28,819 nucleotides of DNA, from contig OMUE01000088.1 of NCBI GenBank assembly GCA_900314165.1, forward strand, positions 1 through 28,819, given 5' to 3'. The notes beneath the pieces are model-generated. The model saw nothing but the letters and a program-made list of their open reading frames with translations. It was not told where the DNA came from and did no database searches. Position 1 is the stretch's first letter, and the number at the start of each line of letters is the position of its first letter. Shown here one piece after another: positions 22,197-28,819 of the stretch. The position numbers were made by a program, and so were the translations under genes. This stretch comes from an uncultured Acidaminococcus sp. Lineage in GTDB: Bacteria > Bacillota_C > Negativicutes > Acidaminococcales > Acidaminococcaceae.

Positions 22197-22744
22197 TTGA
22201 ATTCTCCCTTCTGCACGCTGGCATCTTTTTCCAGGGTTGCATGGTCCATAGGTACATTGAATGTGGCTTTCTGGGCTTTGGCAACAGTATCGTCCTTCGT
22301 CAGCACGGCATCCCCTTCAGCCACTACGGTCTGGTTCTTGTTGATCCAGGTGATCTTTTTAGCCGTTACAGTGGCTTTGTCTGAGGTGACGCCTTTGGGA
22401 TTCTTCGTCAGCACTACGTCTTTCGTATTCATGCGGACTTCCCCTTCATCGGCCGTCACGGTCATGGTCTTGCCGCTCTTGTCGTAGAACGTGCCTTTGA
22501 TGCCCTTCATCTTGTCCACCTGGGACTTGTTGTCATAGAGCATGGAGTCTACGGTCAGTTCCCAGACTTTCTTGCCATCTTTCATTTCCTGTATGGTGGA
22601 GCCGCTGACGGACTGCTTGTTGTTCTCCTGCACCTGTTTCACGGTGCCCGCCGTAGGCTTGCTGCTGACCAGCCAGCCAATGACGGCGCCCATCAGAAGG
22701 ACGGCTCCTATAATTACCAATAGGGTACGTTTTTGTGCGCGCAT
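22193..22744 (-). CDS. lptC: LptC, membrane-anchored LPS transport protein
   Basis: The 183-residue protein has one N-terminal membrane helix (about 7-27) and a periplasmic beta region (about 45-180) with the LptC-type pattern of alternating strands (VWELTVDSMLYDNKS, GKTMTVTADEGEV, KKITWINKNQTVVAEGDAVL). It links the LptB2FG extractor to the LptA bridge. Its length matches E. coli LptC (191). The gene follows the acyltransferase by 16 bases and overlaps lptA by four, so all three should be co-translated from one message. Confidence 0.88.
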   Translation of the reverse strand: MRAQKRTLLVIIGAVLLMGAVIGWLVSSKPTAGTVKQVQENNKQSVSGSTIQEMKDGKKVWELTVDSMLYDNKSQVDKMKGIKGTFYDKSGKTMTVTADEGEVRMNTKDVVLTKNPKGVTSDKATVTAKKITWINKNQTVVAEGDAVLTKDDTVAKAQKATFNVPMDHATLEKDASVQKGEFK

Positions 22745-22760
22745 GAAGGCATTCCTTTCC

Positions 22761-23630
22761 TTACCCCTGCCAGGGCGTATTCCAGCGGTGCTGGAACCAG
22801 ATCCAGTTATCCGGATACTGCCGGATGATCTTTTCCACTTCCTGGGTCATCTTCAGGGTAATCCGATATTCATCCTGTTTTTGGTCCCCGGTGTCCTCGT
22901 AATAGATAGGATCCTTCACAAACACCTGATGGCCGTAGCCACTGGGCTTGCGGATGATGAAGATGGGCACCACAGGAGCCTTGAACTTGCGGGCAAAATA
23001 GGCCGGGCCTTCCGGGGTGGAGGCCATCTTGCCGAAGAACGGCACGAAGATGCCGTTGTAACCGCCGTCCTGGTCCGCAATGAGGCCCAGCATACGGCCT
23101 TTTTTCATAGCCCGGGCACAGCCTAAGATTTCGTTGGTTCCACGGGCAAAGATTTCCTGCCCTACGCCCCGGCGCAGCTCGTTCATAAAGTCGCTGTACA
23201 CAGGGTTGGGCTGGGGTTTTTCTACTGCACTGAGGGGAAAGCCGTTCAAGGCCAGAGCCGCTCCCAGCCATTCCCAGTTATCCATGTGGCAGGCCAGCAT
23301 GACGACGCCACGCTTCTTGGCTAGGGCTTCCCACAGGATGTCGGGCCGGTCAAAACTGACCAGGCCACGGATATTGTCCTTATTAAGGGCGGGCATATAG
23401 AACATTTCAAAGGCCGTCATGCCCAGATTCAGGAACAGGCGGTGGATGATGTCCCGGGCATCCCGGGGTGACACGCCCATGCGCTCCTGGATGGTCTTTT
23501 CGGCGCGAACCCGCTGTTTTTTGGCAATATAATAATATAGTTTACCACAATTGCGCCCCAGCCGCACTACGAATTTGTAGGGCAGATGGGACAGGATCCA
23601 ACTTGTGGTCTTCAGTACACCGTACAGCAT
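22761..23630 (-). CDS. LpxL/HtrB-family lipid A late acyltransferase
   Basis: The 289-residue protein belongs to the LpxL/LpxM/HtrB family, with one N-terminal hydrophobic segment (about 5-28) and the catalytic HX4E motif His115...Glu120 in CHMDNWE. ADQDGG (185-190) and the PEGPAYFARK segment (206-215) are also typical. These enzymes transfer a secondary acyl chain from acyl-ACP to Kdo-lipid A at the inner membrane. It shares one base with the kdsC stop (TAATG). It is the only late acyltransferase in the window; whether it adds lauroyl or another chain cannot be told. Confidence 0.88.
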   Translation of the reverse strand: MLYGVLKTTSWILSHLPYKFVVRLGRNCGKLYYYIAKKQRVRAEKTIQERMGVSPRDARDIIHRLFLNLGMTAFEMFYMPALNKDNIRGLVSFDRPDILWEALAKKRGVVMLACHMDNWEWLGAALALNGFPLSAVEKPQPNPVYSDFMNELRRGVGQEIFARGTNEILGCARAMKKGRMLGLIADQDGGYNGIFVPFFGKMASTPEGPAYFARKFKAPVVPIFIIRKPSGYGHQVFVKDPIYYEDTGDQKQDEYRITLKMTQEVEKIIRQYPDNWIWFQHRWNTPWQG

Positions 23631-24172
23631 TACTGTCTGTCTCCCTGTCCTTGTTTAGTATAGCTGTCCACGATATCCTGCCAGAGATCTTTGGCTTTCA
23701 GGATGCGCTCTATGACGTCCCGGACAGCCCCGTGGCCTCCATTTTTTGAAGCCAGGATCATAGCCCGTTCTTTGACCTCTGTAACGGCATCCACAGGCGC
23801 AAAAGTGATACCTGCTTTGGCAAAAGCCGGCAGGTCGTTCAGGTCATCCCCCATGAAAGCGACTTCATCCCTGTTCAGTTCCATTTCCCGGGTAATCTGG
23901 CTCAGTACCTTGCCCTTGTCTACAACTTTTTCATAAATCGCACTGATGCCCAGCTCTGCGGCTCTGTGCAGGACGATTTCGCTATGGCGGCCCGTAATGA
24001 TGGCCACCTCTATGCCATGGCGCAGGGCCAGGCTGATGCCCATGCCGTCCCGGGCATCAAAATGCTTGCTGAGTTCCCCTTCCTGGCCGATGATGATGGA
24101 CCCATCGGTCATAACGCCGTCCACGTCCAGGGCCAGCAGCTTGATTTTTGCTAATTGTTGTTTTGTAACCAT
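23630..24172 (-). CDS. kdsC: KdsC, Kdo-8-phosphate phosphatase
   Basis: The 180-residue HAD-superfamily protein carries the nucleophile motif LDVDGVMTDG with Asp16 and Asp18, the lysine-containing motif around VDKGK and the acidic motif GDDLND. This is the cap-less C0 HAD arrangement of KdsC, which removes phosphate from Kdo-8-phosphate. The start abuts the kdsD stop codon with no gap (TAAATG), indicating translational coupling. It is the third enzyme of the Kdo pathway, and the three others adjoin it. Confidence 0.95.
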   Translation of the reverse strand: MVTKQQLAKIKLLALDVDGVMTDGSIIIGQEGELSKHFDARDGMGISLALRHGIEVAIITGRHSEIVLHRAAELGISAIYEKVVDKGKVLSQITREMELNRDEVAFMGDDLNDLPAFAKAGITFAPVDAVTEVKERAMILASKNGGHGAVRDVIERILKAKDLWQDIVDSYTKQGQGDRQ

Positions 24173-25138
24173 TTACACCACTCCCTGATGGACCAGGTCC
24201 GTAATATGCAGCAGGCCCACGACCCGTTTCTCCTCGTCCACGACCGGCAGCACCGTAATGGGACGAGGCTTGTTGGATTCCATAAGGTGCAGGGCTTCAG
24301 CAGCCAGCTTGTGGCGGGCAATGGTCTTGGGGGTCTTCGTCATCATCCTGGACACAGGCCAGTTCAGGCAGTCCAAATCCCGGGCAATGCCCCGGCGCAC
24401 GTCCCCATCGGTCAAAAGGCCCACCAGATGGTTGTCGTCGTCCACCACGGACACAGCGCCCACGCCCTTGTCCGTAATAACGAACAGGGCATCTTTCACG
24501 CTGATATCCGCATGGACCAGAGGATTCTCGGCTTCCTTATGCATAATGTCGTCCACGGTGAGCAGAAGCTTGCGGCCCAGGCTGCCGCCGGGATGGAAGA
24601 TGGCGAACTGGTTGGCCGTAAATTTCCGGGCGCTCAAAAGCTCCATGGCCAGGGCATCTCCGAAGGCCAGAGCTGCCGTGGTGCTGCTGGTAGGAGCCAG
24701 GCCCAGGGGGCAGGCTTCCTTTTTCACACCTACGTTCAGCACGATGTCCGCATTCTTCGCCAAGGTAGAATCCGGGTTGCCCACCATGGCGATGATCTTC
24801 GCCCCAATGCGGCGGATGGAGGGCAGGATGTTCAGCACTTCCCCGGTCTCCCCGCTGTTGCTGAGAGCCAGGACGATATCGTCCGTAGTCACCATGCCCA
24901 GGTCCCCATGGATACCTTCTGCCGGGTGCAGGAAGAAGGCCGGAGTGCCGGTGCTGGCCAGAGTGGCCGCGATTTTGCGGGCAATGATGCCGCTTTTGCC
25001 CATGCCGGTGACGATGACTCTGGCATGGCAATGGAGGATCATATCCAGGGCAGCCTGGAAATGGTCATCTATCCGGGGCAGCAATTCCAGAATGGATTCT
25101 GCCTCTATCTTCAATGTATCTTTTGCTTCGTCCAGCAT
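24173..25138 (-). CDS. kdsD: KdsD, D-arabinose-5-phosphate isomerase
   Basis: The 321-residue protein has an N-terminal SIS domain (about 36-180) with GMGKSG (45-50), SNSGETGE (93-100) and the conserved FHPGGSLGRKL including His182, then two CBS domains (about 195-320). It interconverts ribulose-5-phosphate and arabinose-5-phosphate, the first committed step of Kdo synthesis. Length and domain order match E. coli KdsD (328). It lies three bases after kdsA. Confidence 0.95.
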   Translation of the reverse strand: MLDEAKDTLKIEAESILELLPRIDDHFQAALDMILHCHARVIVTGMGKSGIIARKIAATLASTGTPAFFLHPAEGIHGDLGMVTTDDIVLALSNSGETGEVLNILPSIRRIGAKIIAMVGNPDSTLAKNADIVLNVGVKKEACPLGLAPTSSTTAALAFGDALAMELLSARKFTANQFAIFHPGGSLGRKLLLTVDDIMHKEAENPLVHADISVKDALFVITDKGVGAVSVVDDDNHLVGLLTDGDVRRGIARDLDCLNWPVSRMMTKTPKTIARHKLAAEALHLMESNKPRPITVLPVVDEEKRVVGLLHITDLVHQGVV

Positions 25139-25141
25139 GTG

Positions 25142-25966
25142 TTATGCCTCCCTGCGGCCGATTTTGTCGATGGCCTGGCAGTCAGCCAGCACCTGTTCCA
25201 GATTGTCCAGGGCAATCATGTTGGGGCCATCGGACAAAGCTTCCGCCGGATTGTCGTGGGTCTCGATAAACAAGCCATCCACGCCTACAGCTGCCGCTGC
25301 CCGGGCCATATGAGGTGCATACTGGCTCTGGCCTCCGGAAGCCGTACCTTTGCCGCCGGGAATCTGCACGGAGTGGGTCACGTCCATAATGACGGGGAAC
25401 CCGAAGTCCCGCATAATGGGCAGGCTGCGCATATCCGTCACCAGAGTATTATAGCCGAAGCTGGCGCCCCGTTCCGTCAGCATGAGCTGATGGCAGCCGG
25501 AGCCCGTGAGCTTATTCACTACATTCTTCATATCCCAGGGCGCCAGGAACTGACCCTTCTTCACGTTGACCACCCGGCCGCTGTGGGCGGCTTCTACCAG
25601 CATGTCCGTCTGGCGGCACAGGAAGGCAGGAATCTGGATGATGTCCAGCACTTCAGCAGCCTTTTCAATCTGCCACGTTTCGTGGACGTCACTGATGACG
25701 GGTACGTTCAAATCTTTTTTGATCTGGGCTAACATCTGCAGCCCTTCTTCGATGCCGGGACCCCGGAAGGAGGTCAGGGCAGAACGGTTTGCTTTATCGT
25801 AAGAGGCCTTGAACACATAGGGCAGGCCTAATTTTTCGCAGATGGCTTTCGCCCGTTTGCCGATTTTCAAGCTTCTTTCATAGCCTTCCAGTACGCAGGG
25901 GCCCGCCATTACCAGCAGAGGATGGCCCTGCCCTACCTGGTAGGGACCAATCTTTACAATTTCCAT
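25142..25966 (-). CDS. kdsA: KdsA, Kdo-8-phosphate synthase (metal-dependent type)
   Basis: The 274-residue protein condenses phosphoenolpyruvate with arabinose-5-phosphate. Motifs include AGPCVLE (21-27), FKASYDKANR (52-61), and TASGGQSQYAPHMARAA (208-224). Cys24, His198, Glu235 and Asp246 occupy the spacing (174, 37, 11) of the metal ligands Cys11, His185, Glu222 and Asp233 of the Aquifex enzyme, so it should be the metal-dependent class; E. coli KdsA has Asn instead of the Cys. It follows kdsB by two bases. Confidence 0.95.
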   Translation of the reverse strand: MEIVKIGPYQVGQGHPLLVMAGPCVLEGYERSLKIGKRAKAICEKLGLPYVFKASYDKANRSALTSFRGPGIEEGLQMLAQIKKDLNVPVISDVHETWQIEKAAEVLDIIQIPAFLCRQTDMLVEAAHSGRVVNVKKGQFLAPWDMKNVVNKLTGSGCHQLMLTERGASFGYNTLVTDMRSLPIMRDFGFPVIMDVTHSVQIPGGKGTASGGQSQYAPHMARAAAAVGVDGLFIETHDNPAEALSDGPNMIALDNLEQVLADCQAIDKIGRREA

Positions 25967-25968
25967 GG

Positions 25969-26712
25969 TTACTCCTTTCCTGCTTCCAGTTTTGCGAAGA
26001 TTTCATTGGCACGGTCCAGGTCAGCCTGGGTGTCGATTCCCACGCCCTGGAAGTCCGTGGTCAATACTTTGATCTTTACGCCGTTTTCCAGTGCCCGCAG
26101 CTGTTCCAGGCCTTCCACCTGTTCCAGAGGGGTGGGCAGCAGTGCCGCAAAGCGCAGCAGGAAATCCCGGCGATAGGCGTAGATGCCAATGTGTTTATAC
26201 CATTTGAAATCCGGTACCACGTTCCGTTGATAAGGGATCAGGCTCCGGGAAAAATACAGGGCATAGCCGTTTTCGTCCGTAACGACTTTTACAGCATTGG
26301 GATTATTGTAGTCTTCCGGCTGCAGCAGGGTCTTCATGGTAGCCATCTGCAGATCCGGATCATCCACGAAAGCCTGTGCCAGATCGTCGATAACCTTGGG
26401 AGGAATCATAGGTTCGTCCCCCTGGACGTTCACAATGACATCTACATCTTCATAGGACAGGGCCACTTCTGCCAGCCGGTCCGTGCCGCTGGGATGGTCC
26501 GCACTGGTCATCATGGCCGTACCTCCAAAGGCAGCTACAGTGTCCATAATGCGCTGGTCGTCCGTAGCTACGATGACCTGGTCCGGAATCCGGGCCTGGG
26601 CTGCTCTTTCGTATACGCGCTGAATCACAGGTTTTCCACAAATCATAGCCAGAGGTTTCCCTGGCAGACGAGTCGATCCATAACGGGCAGGAATCACACA
26701 AAGTACTTTCAT
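25969..26712 (-). CDS. kdsB: KdsB, CMP-Kdo synthetase
   Basis: The 247-residue nucleotidyltransferase has the N-terminal CTP-binding motif IPARYGSTRLPGKPL (7-21), then ATDDQRI, SGTDR and NVQGDEP, all typical of KdsB. It activates Kdo as CMP-Kdo, the donor used by WaaA encoded just upstream. Its ATG overlaps the stop of the waaA-lpxK gene by four bases. Length matches E. coli KdsB (248). Confidence 0.96.
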   Translation of the reverse strand: MKVLCVIPARYGSTRLPGKPLAMICGKPVIQRVYERAAQARIPDQVIVATDDQRIMDTVAAFGGTAMMTSADHPSGTDRLAEVALSYEDVDVIVNVQGDEPMIPPKVIDDLAQAFVDDPDLQMATMKTLLQPEDYNNPNAVKVVTDENGYALYFSRSLIPYQRNVVPDFKWYKHIGIYAYRRDFLLRFAALLPTPLEQVEGLEQLRALENGVKIKVLTTDFQGVGIDTQADLDRANEIFAKLEAGKE

Positions 26713-28819
26713 TTTACCGGTTTCTCCTTTTTGATAGCAGCTTTAATGGTATTCACAAAAGCTTCTTCGCCGCTAGTAATCTGAATTTCCATATCCAAAA
26801 TATACAAAGGCACGTCCCGATGGAGGTAGATGAACTCTGTCGGAATCTTTACCGCGTCTTTCCCTGTGGTCACGAGGGCCTTTACGCCCTTGCTGAGGGC
26901 CCGGTCCATAATGTACTGCATTTCCACCATGCCATAGTCGTGGTGGTCCGGATAGCGGATGGCTTCTATGATGTTCAGGCCTTCGGCATTCATGGTCTGC
27001 TCGAAAGAAGACGGGTTGCCGATGGCGGAGAACACCATGACCTGTTTGCCATGGAGAGCTTCCAGAGGCAGGGCCTTGCTCATGTCGTTCTTATACCAGT
27101 CTGCGATTTCTATGAAGTCGCAGGGTTTATGGATACTCTCTGCTATAGGAGCTGCAGGAGCGTATTTGTTCAGCGTGTCGCACAGGGTAGCCCGGGAAAT
27201 AGGAGAACTCTGGTCGCATTTGGTCAGCAGGAACAGGCCTGCCCGGCTCAGGTTGGACAGGGGTTCACGCAGGGTGCCTCTGGGCAGGATACAGCCGTTG
27301 CCGAACATATTCAGGGTATCCACCAACACCACGTCCAGGTCCCGGAACAGCTGCCAATGCTGGTAGCCATCGTCCAGGATCAGCACTTCGGCCTGGAATT
27401 TGTCCACGGCGAACTGGCCCGTAATGGCCCGTTCTTTACCGATGACTACGGGGATGCCCGGCAGCTGCTTGGCCATCAGGAACGCTTCGTCACCGGCTTC
27501 GTAAGCCGTCATGTAGATCTTCTTACCGTCGGACACCACGCCGATTTTTTCTTCCCAGTGGCTGCGGTAGCCACGGTTCAGGATGACCACCCGGTAACCC
27601 AGCTTTTGGATCATAAGGGCTACTTTCTGGGCCGTAGGGGTCTTGCCCGTACCGCCTACGGTGATGTTCCCGATACTGATGACACAGCAGTCCAGCTTCG
27701 TCTTGGGCAGGATGCCCACGCTGTACAGGGCCAGCTTCAGCCGGACGCCGGCTTCATATAATACGGACAGGATCCGCAGGAAGGCCAGCACGCACCAGTC
27801 GATGATGCCGTTATCTTCCCCGTGGGACAATTGGATCAGGTATTGGGTCACGGCGTCGCCGGGCCGCATCTTGGGGCTCACGTCGTCGTTGATATTTCTC
27901 GTATTGATTCTGTAATGGGTGTTCACCATGCTTTCCGTAGCGGTGAGCTCCAGCAGTTCCTTCAGGTAGCCGATGGTACGCACAGCGGCACCCCGGTTTT
28001 CCTTGATGACCTGCAGGGAGGCATCCCCCATTTTCTTCCGGAGTGCATCATCCCGGAAGATTTTCAGGAACATATCCGTCATTTCCTGCTCATTCTTGAT
28101 TTGGACACAGGCACCCACTTTGCTGAGCAGGGCGAAGGAATCTTTGAAGTTGCTCATGCTGGGCCCTACGATGATGGGTTTGGCATGGGCAGCGGGTTCC
28201 AATACGTTGTGGCCCCCGTGGTTAATGAGGCTGCCGCCTACAAAGACAGCGTCCCCCACCGCATAGATACGGCCCAGTTCCCCAATGGTATCGATGAGCA
28301 CGATATCGTATTTCGGTCGGGGAGAGCTGGTGTTCTTCAGTTCGGACCGGAGGCCCATATTCAGGCCGTATTTCTTGGCAATATGGTCGATTTCGCTGAC
28401 CCGTCCCGGTTTCCGGGGAGCTACTACCATACGGGCATGGGGAAATTCCTTCTGGATTTCTTTGAAGCACTTAAACAAGGCTTCTTCTTCCGTAGGATGG
28501 GTGGAACCGGCTACGATGACGGGGTAATCATCACCGAGGCCCAATTCTTCTTTGTACTGGGCCAGATCTTCCGGAGTCACTTCCGCATAGGTCTGGTCGA
28601 ATTTCGTATTGCCGGTTACGTAGATCCGGCGTTTTTCAGCGCCCAGATGAGCTATGTATTCTGCGTCAATGGAGGACTGCATGCAGAAACGGGTTACGGA
28701 ACCCATCATATCTGCCAGGATACCGAACAGGTACCGGTAGCTCTTCACGGATTTGTCGGAGATCCGGCCGTTCACCATCATGACGGGGATCCGGCGCAGC
28801 TTGATGGCCCGCAGGAAAT
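26709..28819 (-). CDS. WaaA-LpxK fusion: Kdo transferase joined to lipid A 4'-kinase (5' end outside window)
   Basis: One uninterrupted frame encodes two lipid A enzymes. From the window edge to about 27930 is the C-terminal part of WaaA/KdtA (GT30), with NGRISDKS, VTGNTKFDQ, AGSTHPTEEE and VGGSLINHGGHNVLEPAA. From about 27855 to the stop is a full LpxK, with Walker A GNITVGGTGKTPT, then LNRGYRSHWE, DEAFLMAKQ, LDDGYQHW and a C-terminal TTGKDAVK. A linker of about 25 residues joins them without a stop or frameshift. The frame stays open to 28819 and continues into FLRAIKLRRIPV ahead of an internal Met at 28781, so the true start lies outside the window. LpxK phosphorylates the lipid A disaccharide and WaaA then adds Kdo, so the fusion joins successive steps. 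It overlaps kdsB by four bases. Partial at its 5' end. Confidence 0.92.
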   Translation of the reverse strand, partial: FLRAIKLRRIPVMMVNGRISDKSVKSYRYLFGILADMMGSVTRFCMQSSIDAEYIAHLGAEKRRIYVTGNTKFDQTYAEVTPEDLAQYKEELGLGDDYPVIVAGSTHPTEEEALFKCFKEIQKEFPHARMVVAPRKPGRVSEIDHIAKKYGLNMGLRSELKNTSSPRPKYDIVLIDTIGELGRIYAVGDAVFVGGSLINHGGHNVLEPAAHAKPIIVGPSMSNFKDSFALLSKVGACVQIKNEQEMTDMFLKIFRDDALRKKMGDASLQVIKENRGAAVRTIGYLKELLELTATESMVNTHYRINTRNINDDVSPKMRPGDAVTQYLIQLSHGEDNGIIDWCVLAFLRILSVLYEAGVRLKLALYSVGILPKTKLDCCVISIGNITVGGTGKTPTAQKVALMIQKLGYRVVILNRGYRSHWEEKIGVVSDGKKIYMTAYEAGDEAFLMAKQLPGIPVVIGKERAITGQFAVDKFQAEVLILDDGYQHWQLFRDLDVVLVDTLNMFGNGCILPRGTLREPLSNLSRAGLFLLTKCDQSSPISRATLCDTLNKYAPAAPIAESIHKPCDFIEIADWYKNDMSKALPLEALHGKQVMVFSAIGNPSSFEQTMNAEGLNIIEAIRYPDHHDYGMVEMQYIMDRALSKGVKALVTTGKDAVKIPTEFIYLHRDVPLYILDMEIQITSGEEAFVNTIKAAIKKEKPVK

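Noticed and set aside
27850..27930. WaaA and LpxK as two adjacent genes with a hidden stop
   Set aside because: The frame is open throughout, and I see no Shine-Dalgarno of usual strength before the internal Met codons near the junction.

Overview
The window reads as chromosomal DNA from a diderm (LPS-outer-membrane) Firmicute of the class Negativicutes, probably Acidaminococcaceae-like. This rests on three things: Gram-negative-type envelope genes (bamA, tamB, lpt, kds, waaA/lpxK), SLH-domain porins of the OmpM type that tether the outer membrane to the wall, and an elongated MlaD with no MlaA or MlaC in view. The DNA looks moderately GC-rich with strong G/C third positions. The genus is inference only. 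No tRNA, rRNA, CRISPR array or transposase gene was seen.

Layout, following transcription, which is almost all on the minus strand from high to low coordinates. (1) 28819-21279: a tightly packed lipid A/Kdo operon in the order waaA-lpxK fusion (cut by the window edge), kdsB, kdsA, kdsD, kdsC, an LpxL/HtrB-type acyltransferase, lptC, lptA. (2) 21121-19286: lptB and one LptF/LptG-type permease, ended by a strong terminator. (3) 18806-17188: a DUF3084 coiled-coil membrane protein overlapping a YqgF/RuvX-like nuclease gene. (4) 16565-12751: two paralogous SLH porins (ompM) on either side of a low-GC higBA toxin-antitoxin pair. (5) 11286-12563, the only plus-strand gene: a secreted SH3/NlpC-P60 peptidoglycan hydrolase, divergent from mlaEFD. 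(6) 11091-8287: mlaE-mlaF-mlaD. (7) 8202-1: tolC, tamB, bamA, each preceded by a gap of about 85-160 bases and two of them with a recognisable promoter.

Together the genes cover most steps of outer-membrane biogenesis: making and activating Kdo, phosphorylating, acylating and glycosylating lipid A, pulling LPS out of the inner membrane (LptB, LptFG, LptC, LptA), inserting OM proteins (BamA), moving phospholipids (TamB and MlaEFD), efflux (TolC), and attaching OM to wall (OmpM). LptD, MsbA and LpxA-D/H are not in the window.

The three long gene-free stretches (14894-15305, 16566-17187, 18807-19285) and several shorter gaps are not empty. They hold long porin leaders, terminators and copies of a mosaic intergenic repeat built from 7-bp tandem arrays and small hairpins whose stems covary between copies. 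This repeat family and a 25-nt motif shared by the two porin leaders are the least explained signals here. The MlaD C-terminal beta-barrel and the WaaA-LpxK fusion are the most striking protein features.
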